From contig ONLH01000002.1 in the NCBI GenBank assembly GCA_900318645.1, positions 62,001 to 126,000 on the forward strand: a DNA stretch of 64,000 nucleotides, given 5' to 3'. Below, in pieces: positions 34,396-44,200 of this stretch. The translations under genes and the position numbers were made by a program. The notes under the pieces were generated by a model. It worked only from the letters and a program-made list of their open reading frames with translations. It had not been told where the DNA came from and made no database searches. This DNA comes from an uncultured Prevotellaceae bacterium (lineage in GTDB: Bacteria; Bacteroidota; Bacteroidia; Bacteroidales; Muribaculaceae). Within the stretch, counting starts at the first letter, position 1, and each line of letters starts with the position of its first letter.

Positions 34396-35715
34396 TTAGT
34401 CTTTTTTGGGTTTCTGTTGTTTAAACTTATCCATTCCCATCCTGTGGTTAGGATAGAGGTAATACTGCTTGCAGCGCTCGCGGAATGCCTCGGCGTCCTT
34501 GTTCCAATAATCGGCGATATCCTCGACACGGTAACGCTTGATAAATCGCTCGCGTATCTCCTTGCTGCCGCACACTTTGTCGAACATGGCATAACGCTTG
34601 GGATTCTGCTCGAACAGTTCCACCTGGGGATACATCTCGTGAATGACTTGCAGGAAGTAGAACTGCGTCAGGCACAGGTTGGCAGCATCAGGGTCAGTAA
34701 TATAAGTCTGTACGCCATGCACCTCCTGCAGTGACTTGTCCACCGCTACACTCAAGGCGAAGAACGGCTTGTAGTTGATGGGCCTGAAATGCATACCAGG
34801 CAAGTTCAGCTCGTTCATCTTCATGGCCAGGGAGTCGGCGTTGATCCATGAGGCAGCAAAGGTCTGGAACGGCAGTGTATAGCCAATACCGGTGTTGAAG
34901 ATGTACAATTCGCCCAGAATGCCCGACACGGGATAGAAAAAGGCACTCTCGGGCGTGGGAATCTGCGGTGAAGGCAGCACCCAAGGCATGCCTGTGTCAC
35001 GGAACTTCATCCTGCGCGTCCAGCCCTCCATCGGGATGACGGTGAGTTTACACCCATGACCCGTCTTGGAACGCTCTGCGATGATGCCCTCCTCGTTGAG
35101 GAATGTGGCCAGTTCGCCAGGAGTCAGACCATAGATGTAGGGGATGGGATACTTGCTCACGAATGAGTAATAGCCGTCCTCGACAAGGTTGCCTTCGACC
35201 TTGTTGCCTCCCAGCGGATTAGGACGGTCAAGCACCATGAACTCGGTGCCATGCTTGGCGCAGGCTTCCATGCACACGCCCATTGTGGCATAGAAGGTGT
35301 AACTGCGGCAACCCACGTCCTGGATGTCATAGACCAGCACGTCGATGTCCTTGAGCATCTCGGCGGTCGGCTCATGGGTCTTACCGAAGAGCGAGTACAT
35401 CTTGATGCCCGTCAGCGGATCCACAGCGTCGCCAACGGCATCGCCCGCATGGGCATTGCCACGCACGCCGTGCTCGGGACCAAACAGTGCCACAAGCTGT
35501 ACGCCAGGTGCCTCGTTGAGGATATCAACGGTACTCTTCAGGTTGTTATCAATGCCACTGGGATTGGTCACCAGACCCACACGCTTGCCCTGCAACTGGG
35601 CAAAGCCACCGTCACGCAGCACCTCGATACCCGGCTTGACAACCCTGCGACCAACCGCACCTGCCGTCATCACCACCATCACACACGCTATCAAAATCAA
35701 TATCTTCTTCATCAT
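34396..35715 (-). CDS. namZ: Exo-beta-N-acetylmuramidase NamZ (DUF1343)
   Basis: A 439-residue exported enzyme with a signal peptide (KKILILIACVMVVM). The DUF1343 signature is complete: GLVTNPSGID, FGPEHGVRG with the conserved Glu-His, YDIQDVGCRSYTF and DRPNPLGG. NamZ enzymes remove MurNAc from the non-reducing end of peptide-free glycan strands. That activity would release the MurNAc that the AmpG-like transporter, kinase and MurQ then process. The gene is 88 bases downstream of the transporter gene, with an inverted repeat in the gap. The length is near that of characterised family members. Confidence 0.9.
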   Translation of the reverse strand: MMKKILILIACVMVVMTAGAVGRRVVKPGIEVLRDGGFAQLQGKRVGLVTNPSGIDNNLKSTVDILNEAPGVQLVALFGPEHGVRGNAHAGDAVGDAVDPLTGIKMYSLFGKTHEPTAEMLKDIDVLVYDIQDVGCRSYTFYATMGVCMEACAKHGTEFMVLDRPNPLGGNKVEGNLVEDGYYSFVSKYPIPYIYGLTPGELATFLNEEGIIAERSKTGHGCKLTVIPMEGWTRRMKFRDTGMPWVLPSPQIPTPESAFFYPVSGILGELYIFNTGIGYTLPFQTFAASWINADSLAMKMNELNLPGMHFRPINYKPFFALSVAVDKSLQEVHGVQTYITDPDAANLCLTQFYFLQVIHEMYPQVELFEQNPKRYAMFDKVCGSKEIRERFIKRYRVEDIADYWNKDAEAFRERCKQYYLYPNHRMGMDKFKQQKPKKD

Positions 35716-35746
35716 TCTTTCTTTTAATGCGAATCTCGCGAATTAA

Positions 35747-35795
35747 GCGAATTACACGAATTGTGCTAATTAATTATGAAATTCGTGAAATTCGC
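35747..35795. repeat. Inverted repeat between transporter and namZ genes
   Basis: Arms 35747-35762 and 35780-35795 match in 15 of 16 positions around a 17-base loop. The arms are built from repeated GCGAATT / ACGAATT words that also extend leftwards. The structure could attenuate read-through or mark a processing site between the two genes. Confidence 0.5.
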
Positions 35796-35803
35796 GTTTA
35801 AAA

Positions 35804-37153
35804 TCAATTCTCGGTATCGTTTTTCTTGCCGTAGTTGGGGTCGACGCGACGATCGACAAGGTACGTAACGACCAGCGTGGCGATACAGCACACCATGACC
35901 ATCCAGAAGAAGTTGGCATAGCCGATAGCCTCCTGGATATAGCCTGCAAACATGCCCGGAATCATCATACTCAAGGCCATGAAAGCAGTGCAGATGGCAT
36001 AGTGAGACGTCTTGAATTCGCCCTCGCTGAAGTACATCATGTACAACATGTAGGCTGTGAAACCGAAGCCGTAGCCGAATTGCTCAATGGCAATGGCGGT
36101 GGAAATAGCCACCAGATTAGTCGGCTGACCGACAGCCAGATAGACAAAGGTTGCACAGGGCAGAGTCATGCAAGCTGCCATCCACCACAATGATTTCTTC
36201 AAGCCCACCTTGGCAGCAAACAGTCCGCCCAAGATACCGCCGATGGTCAACGCCAGCACACCGATTGTGCCATAGACAATGCCCACCTCGGCTGTCGAGA
36301 GGCCCAAACCGCCAACGTCCTTGCTGGCAACCAGGAAGGGGGTACACATCTTGATGAGGAAAGCCTCGGGCAAGCGGTACAACAGCATGAAGACAATGGC
36401 CAACCACACGTAAGGCTTGGTAAAGTAGGTCACAAATGTGCGACCGAACTCATTAAAGATGGCACCAACGGTGGGTTTCTCGTCCTTCAGAGTCGAGGCA
36501 TCGCTCTTCACCCTAGGAATAGCAAAGGTGTGGTACAGCGTGACGACGCTGAACAGCACCGCGGCGACTGCCATTGTAATCATCCACGACATGGGGATAT
36601 TACCATTCTTCAACTCAATGGCACCGGCGATGGCCACCAGCACACCCTGGCCGAAGATAGACGACAAGCGATAGAACGTGCTACGGATGCCCACAAAGGC
36701 GGCTTGTTCGTTCTGACGCAGCGCCAGCATGTAGAAGCCATCGGCAGCAATGTCATGCGTCGCCGAGGCAAAGGCGGTGATTACAAACAGAATCAGCGTA
36801 ATGGTGAACATGCTGATAGGGGTCTGACCCGACGCAATCGTGGCAGCATCAGGACGAGGCATCGTCAGCGTGAGCAGGATAAATGCGATACTCATGAGCA
36901 CCTGCATCGAGATGGTCCACCACCGCTTGGTGCGGATAATGTCCACAAACGGGCTCCAGAAGGGCTTGATCGTCCACGGCAGATACAACAAGCTGGTGAA
37001 CAGTGCCATCTGTCCGTTAGGTACACCCATCTTGGCCAGCATCAGCACCGAGATGTTGTTCACGACAAAGTAAGGGATACCCTCGGCAAAATAGAGCGTC
37101 GGAATCCACAACCATGGCGTCCTCCTTTTGGATTCAATCTGAACTTCTTTCAT
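35804..37153 (-). CDS. AmpG-like major facilitator transporter
   Basis: A 449-residue transporter with about twelve membrane helices. The first helix region reads YFAEGIPYFVVN, and helix 4 carries ASATHDIAADGFYMLAL, both close to AmpG muropeptide permeases. It would import MurNAc, anhydro-muropeptides or disaccharides through the inner membrane. Its position between SpoIID and NamZ genes and ahead of murK and murQ supports a wall-sugar substrate. A role for plain MurNAc, as proposed for MurT of Tannerella, is an alternative. Confidence 0.83.
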   Translation of the reverse strand: MKEVQIESKRRTPWLWIPTLYFAEGIPYFVVNNISVLMLAKMGVPNGQMALFTSLLYLPWTIKPFWSPFVDIIRTKRWWTISMQVLMSIAFILLTLTMPRPDAATIASGQTPISMFTITLILFVITAFASATHDIAADGFYMLALRQNEQAAFVGIRSTFYRLSSIFGQGVLVAIAGAIELKNGNIPMSWMITMAVAAVLFSVVTLYHTFAIPRVKSDASTLKDEKPTVGAIFNEFGRTFVTYFTKPYVWLAIVFMLLYRLPEAFLIKMCTPFLVASKDVGGLGLSTAEVGIVYGTIGVLALTIGGILGGLFAAKVGLKKSLWWMAACMTLPCATFVYLAVGQPTNLVAISTAIAIEQFGYGFGFTAYMLYMMYFSEGEFKTSHYAICTAFMALSMMIPGMFAGYIQEAIGYANFFWMVMVCCIATLVVTYLVDRRVDPNYGKKNDTEN

Positions 37154-37220
37154 TTCTATATTTAGTTTTTAAAGTTTAAATCTTATGGTGTCGTTAAGGA
37201 CCTTAGGGACTTTAAGGTCG

Positions 37221-38555
37221 TTAATATCTCTTCTCGATTGAAGCTCCAACGAAGTAGTGCAGCAATATCTGCTTGTAGTCATAGCCCTTAGCACCCATCA
37301 CGGCAGCACCGATCTGGCACAGGCCGACGCCGTGGCCCCACCCTGCTCCACGCAGGACAAACTTGGCGGGATAGCCATCCTCTCCGATGTCGTGTTTCTC
37401 GACGACGAAGGCCGAGCTATACAGGCATGAGGGCGACAGGGCATAGCGGATCGTCAATTCCTTGCCGATGATGCGCTCGCATTTCTCGCCCACAATGCGC
37501 AGGCGGTATAACCTACCGCTGGTGCCACGCGCCACGGGTTGCAAGTCGCGAATGCGGCCATAGTCAATGCCCGTTCGCTCATGAATCAGCTTGGCAAGTT
37601 CGTCTTGGGCATATTCCACCTTCCAGCGATAGAAGTCCTTGGTCTCCTGGTCATAGTCATTGAGGACCTGGGAGAGAATCTCGGGGTCGGTGGTGTTGCA
37701 GAAGGCGCTGGGACTTGACAAGATCCACTCGGCAGCGTTATCCTCGCGGGTCAAGTCGGGGAAGTCCTCCTCATTCTTGCCGTCACGTCGTGCCTCCAGG
37801 TAGTCGTGGTGATGTGGTTCCCAACAGTTTTCAAACTCCTCCATCACGCCACCACAGGACTTACTGAAGCGCGCGTCACACAGCGCACCTCCGTGCATGA
37901 GCACCTGGCCCCATGTGGCACGGATAGCCTGCTCCACTTTTTCGGTCGTGGCGCGGGTGATGCCCTGGTAGCGCTGGCAGTGGTCGTCGGCACACACGTC
38001 GAAGTTCACGTGGTCGTCGCGGTCCCACCACTTGACGAGTTCCTCGGGGGTATCCATCATCTCACCGGGAGCATCGGGGTTGCGCTCGATGGGCTTGACG
38101 GTCTCCTCGGTATGAATTTGTGCCAACAGCCAGCTACGGGAAATGACCGCATGGGCCTTCAGCAGTTCGAGTGACGCGTCGGCGCTCATCTCACTCGAGA
38201 TGACGCTCAACAGGTAATCCTCAACGCTCAGCACGTTGACGGGCGTGAGTTTGCCATCCTCGACGATGAGGTGCAGCGCGCCCTTAAACGTCTGGTCCTC
38301 CTGTCGTTTCCAGTGGAAACTCACACCGATGGTCACCGCCTTGAGCGTAAAAGAGGCTTTCTCGGCATCAACAGGCTCAAACAGCAGTTCGCCATAACGC
38401 TGGCCACACCACTCTACCTGCCCATCTACACAGCGGGCCACCTGCCCACCGCTACAAGCAGTACCATTCACTCGGTAGTCACCATTGAGCACGAACTCCA
38501 CTTGCGGCTCATTCATGATGCCCACCCTCACTTGCGGTATCTTATTCTCGTCCAT
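37221..38555 (-). CDS. SpoIID/LytB-domain protein without signal peptide
   Basis: A 444-residue protein from the first ATG at 38555 (MDENKIPQVRVGI); a TTG nine codons upstream is less likely. The SpoIID domain is clear from LSVEDYLLSVISSEMSADAS to the C-terminal GHGVGLCQIGAAVMGAKGYDY. SpoIID is a lytic transglycosylase that cuts glycan strands lacking peptides. The catalytic Glu is probably the one in ISSEM. No signal peptide or membrane segment is visible, so it may act in the cytoplasm on imported fragments or leave the cell by an unusual route. It follows the DUF4922 gene. Confidence 0.83.
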   Translation of the reverse strand: MDENKIPQVRVGIMNEPQVEFVLNGDYRVNGTACSGGQVARCVDGQVEWCGQRYGELLFEPVDAEKASFTLKAVTIGVSFHWKRQEDQTFKGALHLIVEDGKLTPVNVLSVEDYLLSVISSEMSADASLELLKAHAVISRSWLLAQIHTEETVKPIERNPDAPGEMMDTPEELVKWWDRDDHVNFDVCADDHCQRYQGITRATTEKVEQAIRATWGQVLMHGGALCDARFSKSCGGVMEEFENCWEPHHHDYLEARRDGKNEEDFPDLTREDNAAEWILSSPSAFCNTTDPEILSQVLNDYDQETKDFYRWKVEYAQDELAKLIHERTGIDYGRIRDLQPVARGTSGRLYRLRIVGEKCERIIGKELTIRYALSPSCLYSSAFVVEKHDIGEDGYPAKFVLRGAGWGHGVGLCQIGAAVMGAKGYDYKQILLHYFVGASIEKRY

Positions 38556-38615
38556 ATCGTTATCGTTTACTATTGAAGTCAAAAATTACATCAAAAGAAC
38601 CGTCCCTTTTTTACG

Positions 38616-39575
38616 TTAAATGGGCTGGATGTCTTCCCAATGCTGGGTGAAACCGTTGATTACGGGTGACAGGTCCTTGCGGGACAGGCACAGTTCATCA
38701 TAGAGGGCCTGGATGGTCTCGGGGGTAAGGGCATCAAAGTCCTTGAACTCGGGAACGGCCCACAAGCCGCCCATATCGACGGCACCGGGGCTGAGCAGTA
38801 ACTGGCCTTCTCTCTCGCCGTAGCAAGCAGGGCGATGCTTGCGGCGAGGGAACACGACCATTCGCCACATGCGATAAGCCGTGCTCCACCAGCACAACAC
38901 ATTGACCATCGGCTCGCCGGCATCCTCAGGGACAGGCAGCAAGTCCAGCAGTCGCAGGGCATAACGCTCAGCGGCACGCTGGGTCGAGGTCTCGATGGTG
39001 AAAAGGCTGCGTCCCAGCATATCGACATAGCCGATAAAGCCCTCGTCACCGTCGGCCAACAAGTGGGTCGTGGCATGAGGCAACTCGTCACACAATGGCA
39101 TCTCGCCCTTAGCTCCTGCCTGGAAATGGGCATGATCGGGAGCCGATGCGCCACACTGTGGCCCGTTGTAGAAAGTCACAAAGTCGGGCAATGCCCTAGC
39201 CAGCAGCAGCATATCCCCCACCCTGCCCGCAATGCGCTGGGGTTCATGGTGCAGGTCGGCTATCGTGAGGTGACGCGAGAAGATGGGATAAGGATTGAGC
39301 TGTATCTTGTAGTGGTCACCCCACAGCACGGTCTTTTGCTTGGTGGGTTGGTGCTCGCGGCACAGGAAGCACTCGCGTTGTGCCAGCGAATTCTTGTCAA
39401 TGGCGGCAGCCGACGAGCGACGCCGCTCGGGATTGAATTGCAGCACAATGGTCGCCTCGCCCACGTGTAACGTGCGTGTAATGGCACTGGCCAGCGACGC
39501 ATAGTTGGCGCCAGCCACATCCCAGTCACGCAGTTGCCGTGCAATGAGTCGATCTATCACTCTGCTATAATCCAT
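38616..39575 (-). CDS. DUF4922 protein, HIT/GalT-like fold
   Basis: A 319-residue protein of the DUF4922 family. Residues 69-72 form a CxxC (ECFLCRE), as in the metal site of GalT. Residues 148-152 read HAHFQ within GASAPDHAHFQ, matching the HxHxQ active site of Ap4A phosphorylases and other HIT-superfamily nucleotidyl transferases. A cytoplasmic enzyme that moves a nucleoside monophosphate to or from a phosphate is therefore plausible. In a MurNAc salvage operon a sugar-1-phosphate is an attractive acceptor, but this is inference. The gene lies about 60 bases upstream of the SpoIID start. Confidence 0.72.
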   Translation of the reverse strand: MDYSRVIDRLIARQLRDWDVAGANYASLASAITRTLHVGEATIVLQFNPERRRSSAAAIDKNSLAQRECFLCREHQPTKQKTVLWGDHYKIQLNPYPIFSRHLTIADLHHEPQRIAGRVGDMLLLARALPDFVTFYNGPQCGASAPDHAHFQAGAKGEMPLCDELPHATTHLLADGDEGFIGYVDMLGRSLFTIETSTQRAAERYALRLLDLLPVPEDAGEPMVNVLCWWSTAYRMWRMVVFPRRKHRPACYGEREGQLLLSPGAVDMGGLWAVPEFKDFDALTPETIQALYDELCLSRKDLSPVINGFTQHWEDIQPI

Positions 39576-39588
39576 GATCTTTATTCGG

Positions 39589-39649
39589 TCTAGAGGCTCT
39601 AGATGATCTAGAGATTCTAGAGATTCTAGATCATCTAGATCATCTAGAA
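39589..39649. repeat. CTAG-rich short repeats
   Basis: Seven CTAG tetramers in 61 bases, built from TCTAGA and ATCTAGAT words, in the spacer between the GT2 and DUF4922 genes. A smaller block of the same words is at about 41200-41222. CTAG is rare in most bacterial genomes, which makes the cluster stand out. Confidence 0.6.
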
Positions 39650-39651
39650 AA

Positions 39652-41142
39652 CTATTGATTCTTCTTGTTAAGGGCGATGCGGGCCTGGAGTTCCCAGGTG
39701 CGGATGCGGTCCTTGTACAAATTGTTGCGGTTCACCTTCTCCACGTCGAGCGACGCGTCGCTGTTGTCGTCCCAACGGCGGCACAGATAGACGGGATCAT
39801 ACACACGACCGATCTGGTAATAGCGCGAGATGTTCAAGCCCAGGGCATAGTCCTCACCATAGCTGGTGTTGGGCAGTTTTACTTCACGCAGCACGGGGGT
39901 ATAGAAGGCGCGCGGAGCTCCAAGACCGTTGATGCGCAGGGCATTGTTGCGGCCGTTGCTGGGCGTCCACTCCCTGTGGTGGATGATGCCGGGAGGAATG
40001 GGATTGAGATGGATATCGGTCATCTGATAGGTACCAACAACCATGGCCACATTCTGCTCGTAGAAGGCGTCCACCATCGTCTGCAGCGTGTGCTCATCCT
40101 TGTACATGTCGTCGCTGTCGAGCTGCACGATGAACTTGCCGACGTTCTGGCGATGGGCGGCCAGGTTCCAGTAACCGCCGATGCCCATGTCATAGAAGTC
40201 GGCGATGATGTGGATCAGGCGCGGGTCGTTGTACTCGGCAATCGCCTCGCGGGTGCCATCGGTAGAGAAGTTGTCTACCACCATCAGGTTGAACTTGAAG
40301 TTACACTCCTGCTTGAGTACCGAGTCGATGGCGTCGCGGATGGTGCGGATGCGGTTGCGCACGGGAATCATCACCGTTGCCTCGACCTCAAAGTCGCCTT
40401 GGTCAAACTCGATGTGGCGGAAGTTGGGCACTTGCTCGCCATTCTCCTCGCGTGTGGGTGACAGATAGCCGCCGATTTCCTTGAGGTGTTCGGTGCAGGC
40501 TTTTTCCATCTCGATCTGGCGGCCGCGGTTGCGCGGGTCAACGTAGTCAAAGTTCTTCTCGCCGCTCTTGCGGGTATCCAGCTCGACGTCGCTATAGAGG
40601 AACTCGTTGATGTGGGTGATAGCGGCAAACTGCGACAACTTGAGGCGCAGGTCATACAGGCCGGCAAATTCATAGTTGGCCTTCATAGCCTCGACGGCCT
40701 TCTTGAAGCACTGGCCACAGAAGAACATCACCGAACCGAAGTCGAAGTCGTCCCTGAGGCTACCCATCTGGTAGTCAATGACGGGAGCCTTATCGGCGCC
40801 CTTCTCGGTCACGTTGTAGTGGTCGGCATAGAGCATACCCGACTGGGTGTCGTCGCCCAACTTGGCAAAGCGCTCCAGCGAGAAGGGACCCACCTTCAAG
40901 GTGTCATACTTGGTATACAGCAGCACATAGTCGGCATCGGCATGCTCGGCGATAGTGCGCATCGTGTCACTCGAGAAGAGCACATTGACGGGCAGCATTT
41001 CGCAGCCCTCAACGGGTTTGGGTTTGTCCACGGTGGCGAGCAGGTAAATCTTGTTCACCAGTTTCTCATTCTTAAGGTGCTCAATGGTTTGCGCCACCTG
41101 ATCGGGGCTCACAAACGGAATAAAGCAATTAATTCTTCCCAT
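39652..41142 (-). CDS. Two-domain GT2-like protein of the salvage operon
   Basis: A 496-residue protein with two GT-A-like halves. The C-terminal half (from about residue 250) is a full GT2 domain: TVMIPVRNRIRTI, VVDNFSTDGT, and the metal motif QLDSDDMYKDEH, followed by GEDYALGL. The N-terminal half has the same strand order (INCFIPFVSPDQV) but reads LLYTKYDTLK where a DxD would be, so it is probably inactive. It sits between a periplasmic amidase gene and a DUF4922 gene. What glycosyl transfer would do in a salvage operon is unclear. No membrane helix or signal peptide is present. Confidence 0.75.
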   Translation of the reverse strand: MGRINCFIPFVSPDQVAQTIEHLKNEKLVNKIYLLATVDKPKPVEGCEMLPVNVLFSSDTMRTIAEHADADYVLLYTKYDTLKVGPFSLERFAKLGDDTQSGMLYADHYNVTEKGADKAPVIDYQMGSLRDDFDFGSVMFFCGQCFKKAVEAMKANYEFAGLYDLRLKLSQFAAITHINEFLYSDVELDTRKSGEKNFDYVDPRNRGRQIEMEKACTEHLKEIGGYLSPTREENGEQVPNFRHIEFDQGDFEVEATVMIPVRNRIRTIRDAIDSVLKQECNFKFNLMVVDNFSTDGTREAIAEYNDPRLIHIIADFYDMGIGGYWNLAAHRQNVGKFIVQLDSDDMYKDEHTLQTMVDAFYEQNVAMVVGTYQMTDIHLNPIPPGIIHHREWTPSNGRNNALRINGLGAPRAFYTPVLREVKLPNTSYGEDYALGLNISRYYQIGRVYDPVYLCRRWDDNSDASLDVEKVNRNNLYKDRIRTWELQARIALNKKNQ

Positions 41143-41240
41143 AAATTATTCTTTTGTTTTATATATTGTTGATAATTATTGACTCTTTCTCTCTAGCCCC
41201 TCTAGATCATCTAGAACATCTAGCCCCTAAAACCTAAAGC

Positions 41241-44200
41241 CTATTTAAGGTACTCCATGATGCGGGTCATCAGGCTGGTGCGTTCCTGAGAGGTGGTAAC
41301 CGTCTCGAGCGGGAAGCCCATCACCACGGTGCGGTAGTTGCCGCGGTCGCTGGCGATGGCGGCGGGCAGGCCGTTCTCACCGTAGCGCAGCCAGGTGAAG
41401 CCACAGTCGTCGCTGGCGCGGATGGCGTCGGGCGACTCTACGGCATAGGTCTTGTCGTTCAACTTATTGGCAAACTGCCAGAATCCGGGCGACGACAAAC
41501 GGGTATCGGGGCTGTCAACGGCGGTGACGGTGCCGTCGAGCGAAGCTCTGCCATGGAGGCCCTCAAAACCGAGGACGTTCTTGACAAACGCCTTGCCTGC
41601 CTCGTCATTATTGCCGGCGGCGTTGTCCCACAGATCACTGCCCACGTAGGAACCCGACACGAACACGCTGCCGCCAGCCTCGGTGAAGCTGTGCAGGGTC
41701 TCCATCAGGCCCGGCGTATAGATTTTGAAGCGCGTGGGCTTGAGGCCGCTGCCTGTCTTAATCTCCTTCTGCTTACCCAGGATGAGGTCCATCAGGCGAT
41801 AGTCATTGGCGTTATAGCTCTCTACCAGTGCCTGCTGGCTGCATGACACGAAGGAGTAGCCGGCATCCATCAGCGCCTGGCCATGCAGGGCGGGATAGTC
41901 AAAGGTGTTGCCTGCCACGTTCATCGTCTCGTGGTCACTGCGGCTGCTGCCGAAGCCCGGTGCATCGTCATCCTTCCACTCGATGGCGCGGCGGAACTCA
42001 TACTGTGAGCCCAGGTAGTTAATCTGCTGGATAAAGGGCACGCCGTGGTCCTTGTTATCGTCAAAGCCGGCACGCTCGGGACCGTCAAACCAGTCGGGAG
42101 CGCTCACGCGGGTAAAGCCGTTGACCACAAGCACATCGCCCTGACTGCCTGCTGCCTCGCCCAGGCTCAATATCTCGCTGGGGAAACTGCGGCCACCGTC
42201 GTTCATGGCGATGATGCGATAGGAGTGCAGTTTGTTGTCTTTAATCGTCACGCTGTACTGCGGGCCCTTGGTGACGGCGATTTCCTTGAAGGCGCCGTCC
42301 AGGCCCACGCGTTCACACACGATATAGCTCGTGGGATCGGCATTGTCGCTCAAGTCGTCGTGGGTGGGATCCCAGTAGAGCAGGTAACGCCCCTTCTCGC
42401 TCTTGCTGATGGCAAAGTTCTTGACGGGCAGGGGCTGCACGACGTAGGAGCGGTGGTCACGCTGGGCGATGAACTTCAACATGCCTTTATAGATAGCGCG
42501 GCTCACGTCGAAACGGAACATCGGGTCAAGGCCGTATTTCATGTCGGCAAAGTTCTGGTGCGACAGCAACTCCATGAGCACGGCGGGCACCTCGGGCACT
42601 CGCGCCTCATAGTAGCTCCTGTCCCACATGCCACGGCGTGTCCAGTTGGGTTCCCACTTGGCGCGGATGTCCTTGACAATCTCGCTCGAGAGCAGGTTGC
42701 AGTACTTGCGTGACAGTTCGCGAGGGGTGCCGTTGGCATACTTGCCGAACTTCTTGCCGCCGCTATTGGTGCAGTAGATCAACAGGGTGCCCACAATCTC
42801 GTCGTCGGGCGTGCTGCCAGCATCGGTGTGCAGGCAGAAGGAGATATCCACCGGCACCTTCAGGCCGCCGCGCTGGGGCAGCACGTCGCTGCCTCCGGCC
42901 AGGTAGTTCACCCACTCGCCGCGGCTGCGGTAGTCGTCGGTATAGTCGTTGATGCCGTGAGAGGTGGAATAGACGCTGTCGGGGAAGCCAGCCCACTGCA
43001 GGTAGTAGCGCGAGCCCAGGTGGAACCAGGGATGATTGCCGCTGCCGATGTAGCTGTAGTCCACGCCTTCCTTGCCCAGGAATTTCTCATTTTCCTGTTC
43101 GGCGGCGAGGCGGCGGTTCTCCTCGGTGGGCAGTGCCACGCGGCGCACGATGTTGCCCTTGCCGCCGCCCACCTTGATGGCGTCGGCGGTGATGACGGCA
43201 TCCTTGTCGTCGCTCAGGTTAGACACCTCGACGACGGCCTTGTTCATGCCCTTGGCCAGCGGGAAAGTGCCCAGATAGACCCACACACCGCCAGCCATCG
43301 TCTGATCGACACGGAACTGGCGCGTTCCGCTCTGGCTGTTGACGGTATAGGTCACGTCGCGGGCACTGTTGGGCAGCGATTTATAGGAAATATAGAGGGC
43401 AAACTCGCCAGCCTCGGGCATATCGACGTCCCACGAGGCGGTCGAGAGTTTCTTCTTGTCTTTTTCGGCAGATACCATGCGGTAAGAGCCCTCGGTAAAG
43501 GGATTCTCAAAGTCCTTGTAAGTCGGGCGCAGGAAGGCGAAACCACCGTCGGTGCCAGTCTGCCACTTCTGCTTGCCGTTGCGCTCGCTGTAGCCCTGCT
43601 GCGCCTCACCGCCGTCGTTATCAACCACGACGCCGAAGTTGTGCGTGTCGCGTTCGCGGGCGTTCCACACATAGGCTCCCGCATTCTCCAGCATCGGGAT
43701 GAGGAAAGGCAGCACATAGCTGTGGGTGTACATGTCCTCCACCGTCTGCATCAGGCGGGCACGTTGCCATTCCCAACGGTTGAGCTTGGGCTCGAAGTAC
43801 CAGCCGTGGCTAGGCCACATCGCCACGATGTTGCCGTCCAGGCCATGCTTGTAGTGGCGGTTAGCGTCTTGTTCGCTGATGAAGGGGGCATGCTTGCGCT
43901 TGTAGGCGGGCTCATAGTCGGCAAAGTACTGATTGATGTCGTTGCCCATAATGGTGATGAGCACAGGGCTATGACCATAGTCGCCGCCCAGCGCCTCACG
44001 GATCTCTCCACGCATCTGCTCGATGCCCTCCTGGGTGAACGGCACATCGCCAAAGTTCTCACTCACGTCAACCTTAACGGTGTCGTTCTCAATGGTGACC
44101 GAACGCACCTTCAGGTCACCCACGCCCATCAGCTCGGGCAGCTTGCTGGCAACGATGCGCTGCACGGCATCCTGCTGCTCCTGGGTGAACGGCTGTTCCT

